A DNA stretch of 28,073 nt from Paulinella micropora (lineage: Eukaryota; Cercozoa; Imbricatea; Euglyphida): NCBI GenBank assembly GCA_009731375.1, contig BJOX01000233.1, positions 181,529 to 209,601 of the forward strand. The letters are read 5' to 3'. A program made the position numbers and the translations under genes. Shown one piece after another: positions 19,467-28,073 of this stretch (its first letter is position 1; every line of letters begins with the position of its first letter). The notes beneath the pieces are model-generated. The model ran no database searches. It worked only from the letters and a program-made list of their open reading frames with translations, and was not told the DNA's origin.

Positions 19467-19695
19467 CAGTAGAATATTAATAATATCCGGTCACCTAGCA
19501 ACAGCAGACACTTTCTATGTTCCCAATATTACGAGAACTGAATACCCTTTAATAATCAAAAATCAAATATAACACTTCATGTCATATCCTTCATTATCTA
19601 TATCAATAATGTCTAATGCCTATACTGAATAATACCGGACCGAACTGTCTATTAATAATTGGAATTACTTAATACGATACATAGATGTATCACTG
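19467..19695 (-). repeat. E1 5' LTR
   Basis: 229 bp, ends CAGT...ACTG, three substitutions against the 3' LTR. Followed on the right by the target duplication TAAAC (19696-19700). Confidence 0.97.
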
Positions 19696-19700
19696 TAAAC

Positions 19701-20057
19701 TAAATCATATTACCGATGTAAGAAAAACTTTCTCCGCGATTTAAATATAATTAGTTGATTGAAATTCGCCATTCCGCCGATGGTTACAACACGAAAAGTC
19801 GGTTCCGATGATGATGTTCCGGCCATGCAGTCCGTCCCGCTCTTGCCGCATTACGATCGATTGTGAAGCAAGCCACTTGCCACGTTCTGCGCTTGATTGT
19901 CAAATCCACTGGATCATCGCCTCTATGCGCTCGACTGCGCAAGACACTTCCTGCACACTCCAAAGAGAGAAAACTCACAACAGAACAACGTAAACATTGA
20001 TTGACTCTGCGGAAATTTGTGGAGTTTACGTGAATCTACAGACTTGAGAAATAAAGT
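19701..20057 (-). other. E3 3' untranslated part (right piece)
   Basis: Non-coding sequence between the E3 pol stop and the E1 insertion. I see no gene or repeat in it. It would join 12661 if E1 were absent. Confidence 0.55.
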
Positions 20058-20880
20058 TTATGTATCAAGTTTAACCATAAACTTACCAACGAGATATTCA
20101 AACTGACCCTTAGGAACATGTTTCGTTAGTACGTCTGCAATCTGCTTCTTCGTTCCTACTTTCACGAACTTAATCTTATTGTCTCTCTGTGGCAGGCGTG
20201 GTGTATGAAAATTGAAGTTCAAGGGGTAGGTGTTTGGTACGTGGTCCTGACATTCCCCTTTCAGCCGCTAAGATAGTCTGAGAATTGTCCTCATAAAGCT
20301 CTATCAGTCCCTTCTGTGCTATTCCTAATCCTTCCGTGATATGCCGGATAGCTAACACTTCCCTAATACATTCGCCTGCCGCGAAAATTTCAGCGTCGTT
20401 AGAGCTGAGCGCGATTCGTGTCTGTCGTTTCGACAGCCAAGCTATTGGGTCTCCCCCCAAAGCACTAAGTAACCTGTGCCGCCCGTGACTTTCCGGTCTT
20501 TTTACAGACTTTATGAGCTGCATCTGGCCATAGAGTAATCCGCAGGTATGTTCTGCCTTCTTGGAGTGACTTAGGACTGTGAAATGCGATACCGAGAAAT
20601 GAACTTTTCAAATACCTAAAGATCCTTTCTAATAGTGCATAAGTAAGTCCTGGGTCTACTGTCTGCATTACGCTAGCAGCATCGTTACTGCTTGGTCGGC
20701 ATCGGGGCGCGTCATCTTTGTTAGGAACAAAAGCTTCCCTACTAAACTGGGTATCGAATGTTTCCTAAGTGCGTTAGTTTCTCCCATGGGTGCGGGGTCA
20801 TGTTCTGCACTAGGAGTACTGACTGGGCGAACATCGGCATATCCTACATCTTTCAAAATCTCTTTCTAGTACTTCGTCTG
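20058..20880 (-). pseudogene. E3: Copia pol 3' remnant
   Basis: Minus-strand remnant of the RT end and RNase H in several frames. In order: LHQTKY, an in-frame TAG, then KEILKDVGYADVRPVSTP (about 20880-20820); LVGKLLFLTKMTRPDADQA (about 20740-20680); IFRYLKSSFLGIAFH (about 20620); GDPIAWLSKRQTRIALSS and NDAEIFAAGE (about 20450-20370); YEDNSQTILAAERG (about 20300-20250); and IADVLTKHVPKGQFEYLVG (about 20130-20075). It ends at TAA (20060-20058). These are the standard last blocks of Copia pol. It differs from E1 and E4 in sequence, so it is a third lineage. The upstream part is replaced at 20886 by the 251-bp repeat. Confidence 0.85.
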
Positions 20881-20885
20881 ATGCA

Positions 20886-21136
20886 ATTAAATGTTCGAGT
20901 GCCGCAAGAGTTGATTTAATAAACAAAGCCCTCCGACAGTGGGGACTGAAGAGGCCAAGGCCCATGCCGGGGCGCCACTCAAGCCGAGCGAGTGCAAACC
21001 GGTCGCTAGAGTTTAGGGCGGTGTAGCTATTTGTCAATGAAAACTCATATGCTAAGTGTAACTGTCGCAAGCCGCGACTGCCGCAAGCCGCGGCCCGCCC
21101 TAGCCAGGTTCATGCGACCCGGCACTACTCCAGGCC
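20886..21136. repeat. Repeat family B, copy 1
   Basis: 251 bp, starting ATTAAATGTTCGAGTGCCGC and ending ACTACTCCAGGCC. Matches 21577-21818 nearly base for base. It begins exactly where the E3 pol remnant stops making sense. The middle contains CTCAAGCCGAGCGAG, and the end contains two CCGCAAGCCGCG units. Confidence 0.93.
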
Positions 21137-21576
21137 TGCACTAGCAGGAGTATAGAACGGAGTATTAACATCGTTGCTACGATATGCTATGCCGCAAGCC
21201 ACAGCCCGCTCTAGTCAGGGTCACCACCTGACAATACTCCTTGCCTCAACAAGGGAGGGAAGGGAGGGAGAAGCAAACGTCAACGAAAGCCAAGAAAAAG
21301 AATTATGAAGCAAAAAGAAAGCACTGTCAATTTGGGGATCCCCCGGAAGCAAAACGAGTGGTGAAGTAAAAAGATATAATTCCCAGCGATATGGAAGAAA
21401 ACAACGCAAAAAGGGAAAACGAGAACGTCAGGCCACATAGCAAGTGGCACCACATAAGCAACCGCAAAAGCAGCCACTAGAAACAACACGAAAAGAACAA
21501 ACATGGCCGCTATTAAATAACTCTCGCTATACTTGAAATTTAACCATGATAAACACATATGCATGTATTTATCTAC
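21137..21576. other. Spacer between family B copies
   Basis: 440 bp, purine-rich in the middle (21250-21430). Apart from the partial family B copy at 21190-21240 I see no gene and no primer site or polypurine tract that would make the two flanking repeats ordinary LTRs. Confidence 0.5.
21190..21240. repeat. Repeat family B, partial diverged copy
   Basis: TGCCGCAAGCCACAGCCCGC, then CTAGTCAGG and ACAATACTCC, resembles the last 55 bases of copies 1 and 2. It lies in the spacer between them. Confidence 0.65.
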
Positions 21577-21818
21577 ATTAAATGTTCGAGTGCCGCAAGA
21601 GTTGATTTAATAAACAAAGCCCTCCGACAGTGGACTGAAGAGGCCAAGGCACATGCCGGGGCGCCACTCAAGCCGAGCGAGTGCAAACCGGTCGCTAGAG
21701 TTTAGGGCGGTGTAGCTATTTGTCAATGAAAACTCATATGCTAAGTGTGACTGCGCAAGCCGCGACTGCCGCAAGCCGCGGCCCGCCCGGTTCATGCGAC
21801 CCGGCACTACTCCAGGCC
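21577..21818. repeat. Repeat family B, copy 2
   Basis: 242 bp, same orientation and same ends as copy 1, with a few short deletions (for example GTGGACTG for GTGGGGACTG). Confidence 0.93.
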
Positions 21819-21884
21819 ACCCAGGGCCGAAAGCCTCTCAGTCCACAGATGCGAAGCACCCCAAACAAAAGGAGGAAGATCTCC

Positions 21885-22090
21885 AGAATAAGGTATAGCA
21901 AAAGAAAAGAATGAAAATGTGAACAAGAAAATGCGGCAGAAGAAAAGTAAGAAGCATGAAGAGAAACACTTGATGAGGCCCGCCTTAAGCTTTTGTTGCT
22001 GTTAACGTTGTTGCTTTTGTTGTTTGTTGTTGCTGTTGTTGTTGTTGTTGTTGTTGTTGTTATAAAGCTGACCCATGCCGGGCAGCGACA
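21885..22090. repeat. Repeat module C, copy 1, with (TTG)n
   Basis: ATAAGGTATAG, then GGCAGAAGAAA, AAGCATGAA, GCCCGCCTT, CTTTTGT and AAAGCTGACCCATGCCG occur in the same order as in 24205-24385. A (TTG)n microsatellite (22024-22060) lies inside this copy. Confidence 0.65.
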
Positions 22091-22098
22091 TGCTCGTC

Positions 22099-22199
22099 GA
22101 TTCACAGTGAAACGGTAGGTGGTCGGTAGGGGGTCGGTAGGGGCCACCCCTACCGACCTACCGACCCCCTACCGACCCCCTACCGTTTGACTGTGATTC
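22099..22199. repeat. Foldback (long palindrome) built of GGTCGGTAGGGG units
   Basis: Left arm 22099-22143 and right arm about 22146-22199 are complementary, from GATTCACAGTGAAACGG on the outside to CGGTAGGGG in the centre, with almost no loop. The inner part of each arm is two to three tandem GGTCGGTAGGGG-like units. No obvious target duplication. Confidence 0.9.
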
Positions 22200-22262
22200 C
22201 GGCAACGGTTGACGCCCACTCAGGGTCAGCATCACACGACCTTGCCTACAGCTTTACATCCT

Positions 22263-22945
22263 CTATCGTCTCGATCGAATCTCCGAGCTTGCTCTTCCGT
22301 GGCTCATAATTGCAGGTAGTAGCTCGCCGATCAGCAGCTGGCGCGCCTGCTCCAAGATCTCCAAGCAGTCACGGCCCCGGTCTGGCGCAGCATCGCATCC
22401 CCCGGGTCGATCGTCGTCGTCCAGCAACAGGTACATCAGCAAATTGAAGAACGTGCCCACCGCGGCAGCCGTCTGTGGTACACAGTTCTCAGTACTAGTC
22501 CACTACGCCCAGGATAGCGGCCGGCTGCGCCTGGTACAAGAAGAACGACTGTGGCAGCTTCGACGAGGGGAGCGGCGACTTGCGGCCCTTGCGCAACAGC
22601 TCCCACGCCGTCGCCTATGCGTCCAAGCAGCAACTTGTTCAGAACTAGCGGTTTCAGACGTTACCACAGCTTCTGCAGCCCCAGCCATGAGTGACGGCTG
22701 AACTCCTCGTGGTCCACGCCGCACGCGCACATTGCCGCCACTCGTTGCCCACATTGGCGCGCCTCCGCCTCGTAGAGATACACCTTGAGAGTGCCCACAG
22801 CTACTTGCGCGATTCGGATCACACAGGTTATAAACAGCTCCAGCATTTGCGCAGTGGGCTCCCACAAACGGATGAGGTGTTCACGAGTGCTGAAAAGCTC
22901 AGCAAACTTGCGCAGCCGGTTGACCCCCTAACGCGCAGTTGCGAG
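22263..22945 (-). pseudogene. Broken gene of unknown function
   Basis: The minus strand reads as plausible protein over about 220 codons. It opens FAELFSTREHLIRLWEP, continues QMLELFITCVIRIAQVAVG and HEEFSRHSWLGLQKLW, meets an in-frame TAA (22661-22663), then continues in the same frame with LVLNKLLLGRIGDGVGAVAQ. After a frame change near 22460 comes FFNLLMYLLLDDDDRPGG and LEILEQARQLLIGELL, with TAG near 22263. The sequence is rich in amphipathic helices. A TAG lies just upstream of the first block beside a run of five G. I do not recognise the family, and the extent is uncertain. Confidence 0.45.
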
Positions 22946-23027
22946 TGGTGCTGTAGGCATATGCATGGCCTGCCTCCAGGCATGCGACTGTGTCATCCAC
23001 TAGGACAGATAGATGCAGCATTGACTC

Positions 23028-23150
23028 ATGCCGGGTGAAAAGAAACGTAGTACTAGCCGTATCAAGCGGGTTTAGGACAATACTTAAAATACATTAAGCT
23101 TGCGCTAGCCGCGCGCGTCCTAGCCAGACTAGCTACCCGGCACTACGTAC
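23028..23150. repeat. Repeat family B, old diverged copy
   Basis: CATGCCGGG near the start, GGGTTTAGG in the middle, and CGTCCTAGCCAG with ACCCGGCACTAC at the end occur in the same order as in copies 1 and 2. Confidence 0.5.
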
Positions 23151-23199
23151 CAGTCATCTAACAGCTATCCCGCTGCAACGGCTTGGAGGGAAAGGGAGA

Positions 23200-23227
23200 G
23201 GGGGGGGGGGGGGGGGGNNNNNNNNNN
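23200..23227. other. Poly(G) run (18 G) and 10-N gap
   Basis: The G run at 23200-23217 ends in a fixed 10-N gap (23218-23227), a typical place for assembly to stop. Confidence 0.98.
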
Positions 23228-24200
23228 TCATTCTTTTTGAAGAAGGCGCGCCGCCGTCGTTACTTCGTGCAAGTTTGGCCCGATGGCAGCACAGAAATTC
23301 CGCAAACACCGCAACTCCCGATGAGCCTCTGCCTGCGTCTTCCTTGTAGACTAAATTGTCAAAAGAATTGTCTAAAAGCAATGAGGGGGCTCTAGCTCTT
23401 GGCCACCACCTTCAGTGGCTGCATGAAGCGCGCAAATTTGTTCCCGGACGAAACGAAACAGAACTTGCCGCAGAGTTCAACGAAGAACCAACGCCGCTCT
23501 CCAACGTCCCACACTGTGGAGACCTGCTGGTATTCACCTACCCACTCCATCACTGCCACACACCGCTTAGCCTTGACGTCTGGAAAGCGGTCACGGAGCC
23601 ACGCCCTGTCCCCGTCCGACAGCTACCTTGCAACGGAGGTAGGGGCACTCTGTGCCCAACGCGCACTCGCCGGCGCTCCTTCAGCACAGGGAGGTCAAAT
23701 AGCCTCCTGCCCCGCCCTGCACGGCTCTAAACTCTACTAACAGAGCAACAGCGTCGTCCGGCGCCGGCCGGAGCGCATCTGGCTTCAAGGGCAGTCACCA
23801 TCGATGAGCTGCCCACAGCTCACCGTCCCAACTCCGCGCCCAGCAATCGGCTACCGTCGGCACAACGACGTGCAACATTTTCAAGCACTGTATGCCCTTC
23901 GGCGAAGTGGCTCAGCACTAGGGCACTAGCAAAAGGTGAAGCCATCGCGCCCGCCCTAAGTCGTTGCTCAGTGTCGGGACAGGTGGCATCCGCGAACGCT
24001 CGACATCGTCAAAGAAGCGCACTCTACCAGTCTCGCTCTGTAGCGTCCGCGCCCGGGCGCTCTTAAGAACAAAAAAAATTTATCACGGCGCCCCCTCTGC
24101 CTTCGTCCGCACCCGCTCCCAGAACCAATCCTGCATTGGCGGGAAAGGCCAGCTTCGCCGCCCGAAGCAACAGCGATCTCATCGAGCGATTTGAAAGCGG
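23228..24200. other. GC-richer stretch without recognisable gene
   Basis: Open frames of up to about 124 codons exist on both strands, but none has a recognisable domain, start context or splice pattern. Sequence composition is richer in G and C than the flanks. Confidence 0.5.
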
Positions 24201-24204
24201 ATAG

Positions 24205-24381
24205 AGAGGATAAGGTATAGAAGAAACAAAAGAAAAGAGAAAAAGCAAAGAGGCTACAGAAACAAAGTGGACGGCAGAAGAAACTATAAAAAGCATGAAC
24301 AGAATTCGAAACGCTTCGCGATGCCCGCCTTTCTTTCCCTCTTGCTTTTGTGTGGGTAAAGCTATGCCCATGCCGAACAGC

Positions 24382-24385
<4 letters not shown>
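24205..24385. repeat. Repeat module C, copy 2, ending in poly(T)
   Basis: Diverged partner of 21885-22090, with the shared blocks listed there. Here the module runs into a T run (24383-24475), which on the minus strand would be a poly(A) stretch. Confidence 0.6.
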
Positions 24386-24475
<90 letters not shown>

Positions 24476-24751
24476 NNNNNNNNNNNNNNNNNNNNNNNNN
24501 NNNNNNNNNNNNNNNNNNNNNNNNNNNNNNNNNNNNNNNNNNNNNNNNNNNNNNNNNNNNNNNNNNNNNNNNNNNNNNNNNNNNNNNNNNNNNNNNNNNN
24601 NNNNNNNNNNNNNNNNNNNNNNNNNNNNNNNNNNNNNNNNNNNNNNNNNNNNNNNNNNNNNNNNNNNNNNNNNNNNNNNNNNNNNNNNNNNNNNNNNNNN
24701 NNNNNNNNNNNNNNNNNNNNNNNNNNNNNNNNNNNNNNNNNNNNNNNNNNN

Positions 24752-24785
<34 letters not shown>
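24383..24785. repeat. Poly(T) tract split by assembly gap
   Basis: 93 T (24383-24475), a 276-N gap (24476-24751), then 34 T (24752-24785). Confidence 0.98.
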
Positions 24786-24786
<1 letters not shown>

Positions 24787-25135
24787 GCTGGATAGCTGCG
24801 ACAAGTAAAAAAAAACCAAGCTCGGGCCGAGCTAGCAAAGCATTTGGCGCTGCAGACGCAAGAAGAAAGAAGAAAGAAGAAGAAGAAAGAAGAAGAAGAA
24901 AGAAGAAGGAAGGAGGAAAAGAGGAAGAAAAAGAAGAATGAAAATATTCTGAAAAAAGAAGAAAAAAGAAAAGAGAAGAAGAAAGAAGAAGAACAGGGAA
25001 AAGGAAAAGAAATAGTAACAAATAAATTGACTCATAGAATGTGTCTAGCCCCCAAAAACGGTACCGCTGGTAAAAAGAAACGCAAAACTCATAGCAATAA
25101 ATAAAAGCAAAGCTCAAGCCGAGCCCTTTTTTTTT

Positions 25136-25179
<44 letters not shown>

Positions 25180-25357
25180 NNNNNNNNNNAAGCATGGTAA
25201 TAAATATTTTAAGCAAAGCCCAAACCGAGCCCCCCCCCCCCTTTTTAAAACAAACTTAGTGAAAGTAAAAGCCACGCTGATGCTGAGCATATGCAGCCCT
25301 GCATAGCATTCAAATTATGGCCGGATAGCAACTAAAAACCAGAGCTCAGGCCGAGCT
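24786..25357. repeat. Four diverged copies of a short AGCTCnnnCCGAGC unit
   Basis: Cores at 24819-24833 (AGCTCGGGCCGAGCT, a perfect inverted repeat), 25111-25125, 25216-25231 and 25342-25357. Two are preceded by GGCTGGATAGC or GGCCGGATAGC, then A-rich sequence. Each copy lies beside a homopolymer run (T, A or C) or an AAG-type tract (24860-25010). The core resembles CTCAAGCCGAGCGAG in family B. A 10-N gap lies at 25180-25189. Confidence 0.65.
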
Positions 25358-25377
25358 ACCAATTGCAGAACATGATC

Positions 25378-26479
25378 AAAAGAAGAAAGAAGAAGAAAGA
25401 AGAAGAAAGAAGAAGAAAGAAGAAGAAAAAAGAAGAAAGCAGAAAGAAGAAAGAAGAAAAGAGAAGAAAGAAGAAAAAAGAGAAGAAAGAAGAAGAAAAG
25501 AGAAGAAGAAAAGAAGAGAAAGAAGAAGAAAAAAAGAAAGAAGAAAAGAAGAGAAAGAAGAAGAAAAGAAGAGAAAGAAGAAGAAAAGAAGAGAAAGAAG
25601 AAGAAAAGAAGAGAAAGAAGAAGAAAAGAAGAGAAAGAAGAAGAAAAGAAGAGAAAGAACAAGAAAGAGAACAGAAAAAAAGAGAAAGAAGAAGGAGAAA
25701 GAAGAAGAAGAAAGAAGAAGAAGAAGAAGAAGAAGAAGAAGAAGAAGAAGAAGAAAAGAAGAAGAAGAAGAAGAAGAAGAAGAAGAAGAAGAAGAAGAAG
25801 AAAAGAAGAAGAAGAAAAGAAGAAAGAAGGAGAAAGAAGATTCCAGAAGAAGGGAGTTAAGAAGGAGAGGAAAAAGAAGAAGAAGAAGAAGAAGAAAGAA
25901 GAAGAAAGAAGAAAAGAAGAAAAGAAGAAAAGAAGAAAAGAAGAAAAGAAGAAAAGAAGAAGAAGAAGAAGAAGAAGAAAGAAGAAGAAAGAAGAAGAAA
26001 GAAGAAAGAAGAAAGAAGAAAGAAGAAAGAAGAAGAAAGAAGAAGAAGAAGAAGAAGAAAGAAGAAAGAAGAAAGAAGAAGAAGAAAGAAGAAAGAAGAA
26101 AGAAGAAAGAAGAAGAAAGAAGAAAGAAGAAGAAAGAAGAAAGAAGAAGAAAGAAGAAGAAAGAAAGAAGAAGAAGAAGAAGAAGGAAAGAAAGAAAGAA
26201 AGAAAGAAAGGAAGGAAGGAAGGAAGGAAGGAAGAAAGAAAGAATGAAAGGAAGAAAGAAAGAAAGGAAGAAAGAAAGAAAGAAAGAAAGAAGAAAGAAA
26301 GAAGAAAAGAAAGAAAGAAAAAAGAAAGAAAGAAAGAAAGAAAGAAGAAGAAGAAGAAGAAGAAGAAGAAGAAACAGAAGAAGAAGAAGAAGAAGAAGAA
26401 GAAGAAGGAGGAGGAGGAGGAGGAGGAGGAGAGAGAGAGAGAAAGAAAGAAAGAAAGAAAGAAAGAAGGAAAGAAAGAA

Positions 26480-26520
<41 letters not shown>

Positions 26521-26642
26521 AAGAAAAGAGAAGAGAAGAGAAGAGAAGAGGAGAAGCTGCAGAGAAGAGGAGAAGCAGAGAGCAGAGAGAGAGAGAGAGA
26601 GGGATAGAGAGAGAGAGAGGGAGAGAGAGAGAGAGAGGGAGA
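25378..26642. repeat. 1.27-kb purine tract (AAG, AAAG, AAGG, AG repeats)
   Basis: Almost only A and G on the plus strand, with a handful of pyrimidines (for example near 25440, 25845, 26375 and 26555). The unit changes along its length: AAG/AAAAG, then AAAG and AAGG near 26180-26230, then AG dinucleotides from about 26430. Lys/Glu-rich or Ser/Phe-rich open frames across it are artefacts. Confidence 0.97.
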
Positions 26643-26664
26643 TCCGTTATAACATTGGGCAGTT

Positions 26665-28073
26665 ATGGAGGCCGTCAAAAAACGAAAACAACAAAGTACA
26701 CCAACAAGAAGCGAACAAGCCCAAGAACAAGCCCCAAAAATCAACGACGGAGCCAACAGACCTTCCTCTCTCCAAAAAAGAAAAAAGAAAAAAGGCAAAA
26801 AAACCAAAGAAAAAGGCAAGGAAGTGACAAGCGGACTTTCCACCGAATGGGAAGACGAAGAAAGCGATCACGAAGAACAAAGCGACAAGAACGATGCCCC
26901 TAGCAAAGCCAACGAAGCCAACCACGAAGAAAGGGACGACGCCAACCCGCTCAAAACACCAACCAGACCAGCACGAACCAGCGACGTCGACACAGGCAAC
27001 AACGACAACGGACCCGGAGACGCCAACGACGACGTAAAGACGTTACAGCAGAGCATCTCTCAACAACAATTTGGCAACATGCTCGCGCCTCACCTCAACG
27101 ACATATTTAAGCAAATAGCAGATAAGATGCAAACTGTACTGGAGCCCTTCAAAGAGGGTATCCGAAAAGACCTCCAAACCATGATCACTGAACAACAAGA
27201 GAAGTCAATTCATGCAACTGCCAAACTGAGCCAAGACATACTCGACCTGCGCAATCAAACGAGCCAACTCGAAGCCAAGATTAACCAACAAACCGAGAAG
27301 CAAACAGAGGCAAGCAAGAAGCAAGATCAGCGCCTGTCAGAACACCAAACTGAACTCAGCCAGCTCACTGCTACCATGGACTCCATCCGACTAGAGCTCA
27401 ACGAAACCAAATCCCAATTCAACAAATGGAAAAATTTGCAAGAGCGCCAAGCAAAAACACCACTCCCTGCTATGCATGGTCAATGGTCTAACAACACAAC
27501 CGAGTTTCTCAAATCTCTACAAGCTAACTCACAAACCAATACACATGCACACACATTCAGCGCTAGCCACCCACCAGAACGCAAACAGGCCACAGAAAAC
27601 CAGAGACAGAATCAACGAGACCCAACATGCGAACTCAGCATTTCTGGCATACCATACATGCCCAAAGAGAACACTCTGAACATAGTGAAAGCAGGATGAA
27701 TGCAAAAAGACATTCCATACCAGGAAGGTGACATCATCAAATGCTTTCGAGCAAAGAGCACAAAACCCAGACGAGAGGAACCCAAACAACCACCTGCTAT
27801 CATAGTGCGCTTCAGCACAAACAACATCAAAACCCACTTCAAAAAACACGACCCACTCCAACCACTCACCCACGAAACAGTAGACTGGACAGGCACACAC
27901 CTCGTAGACCAAACATTCAAAATATTCATCAACGAAAGCCTCCCACCAAACACCCTCATGCTCTTAAAACAGGCAATCAAGCTAAAGAAAGAGCTCATTG
28001 AGGCCACTGGCGCTACCATCTACGTCTGGACCAGAGACGGCGAAGTCTTCTTCAAGGAGCAGACAAAGGAGCA
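26665..28073 (+). pseudogene. LINE ORF1 (coiled coil plus FP-type C-terminal domain), one in-frame TGA, runs off window
   Basis: ATG at 26665, 23 bases after the purine tract. Residues 1-110 are Lys/Arg then Asp/Glu rich and probably disordered. Residues about 130-260 form a Gln/Glu/Lys-rich coiled coil (for example LDLRNQTSQLEAKINQQ). From residue about 325 comes CELSISGIPYMPKENTL, then a TGA at 27697-27699. The same frame continues past the TGA: EGDIIKCFRAKS, PPAIIVRFSTN, KIFINESLPPN and ATIYVWTRDGEVFFK. That order fits the C-terminal domain found in ORF1 proteins of many non-LTR retrotransposons and related to baculovirus FP protein (Pfam Baculo_FP). ORF1 proteins bind RNA and form the particle with the ORF2 reverse transcriptase, which would lie beyond the window. 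Apart from the TGA the frame is open, so this copy is fairly young. Confidence 0.8.

Larger units (their letters stand above)
12662..19695 (-). mobile_element. E1: young Copia LTR retrotransposon with extra MYND-finger frame
   Basis: A 7034-bp element on the minus strand with 229-bp LTRs, TAAAC target duplications (12657-12661, 19696-19700), a primer binding site, gag, an extra frame, and pol in Copia order (protease, integrase, reverse transcriptase, RNase H), then a polypurine tract. The LTRs differ at only three positions (98.7% identity), so it inserted recently. Yet gag and pol are broken by single-base frame changes, and the first part of the RT domain is not found. It sits inside the 3' end of E3 in the same orientation. 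Confidence 0.93.

Noticed and set aside
25363-26903. Lys/Glu-rich (plus) and Phe/Ser-rich (minus) open frames
   Set aside because: Direct consequence of purine-only simple repeats.
20058-27699. Reassigned stop codons (TAG in E3 pol, TAA at 22661, TGA in LINE ORF1)
   Set aside because: All three stop codons occur in broken or mobile genes, while the intact gene and the MYND frame end normally at TAG; pseudogene decay explains it.

Overview
This is a stretch of a repeat-rich eukaryotic nuclear genome. The evidence is canonical GT-AG introns of about 60-100 bp, Copia-type LTR retrotransposons, a LINE first reading frame, many microsatellites and homopolymer runs, and five assembly gaps. Nothing looks bacterial or viral. 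The lineage cannot be fixed from the sequence: a multicellular alga, another protist or an invertebrate would all fit.

Left part (1-4443): a degenerate tRNA-like sequence, then a three-exon gene of unknown function (314-1963) that keeps its frame across both introns and ends in a long acidic tail. It is followed by an array of a telomere-like heptamer (TATGGGG on the minus strand) and a gene-free stretch with a 49-bp inverted repeat. Next (4444 to about 7150, minus strand) is a multi-exon DNA methyltransferase-like gene with several frame breaks. Its upstream end is cut by a Copia fragment.

Middle part (7180-20880) is a nest of Copia-like elements. E4 (plus strand) is a worn pol 3' end. Inserted just 3' of it is E2 (8281-11514, minus strand), a 3.2-kb gag-only element with TCAAG target duplications. 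E3 (minus strand) is a second worn pol 3' end. Its 3' untranslated part is split by E1 (12662-19695, minus strand), a 7-kb element with 229-bp LTRs that differ at 3 positions and TAAAC target duplications. E1 and E2 share features that make them relatives. Both have LTRs that read CA...TG instead of TG...CA. Both have a primer binding site complementary to the anticodon loop of initiator tRNA-Met, and a polypurine tract of the same type. E1 also carries an extra reading frame with a MYND zinc finger between gag and pol. Its start overlaps the gag stop.

Right part (20886-28073): a family of about 250-bp repeats with at least four copies, a perfect-looking foldback, a broken gene of unknown function, poly(T) runs, a 1.27-kb purine-only tract, and directly after it the first reading frame of a LINE (26665 to the window edge), open except for one TGA.

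Many coding regions (E1 gag and pol, E2 gag, the methyltransferase-like gene, the pseudogene at 22.3-22.9 kb) are broken by single-base frame changes. The first gene is not. Either these copies are dead or the assembly has residual indels; raw reads would tell.
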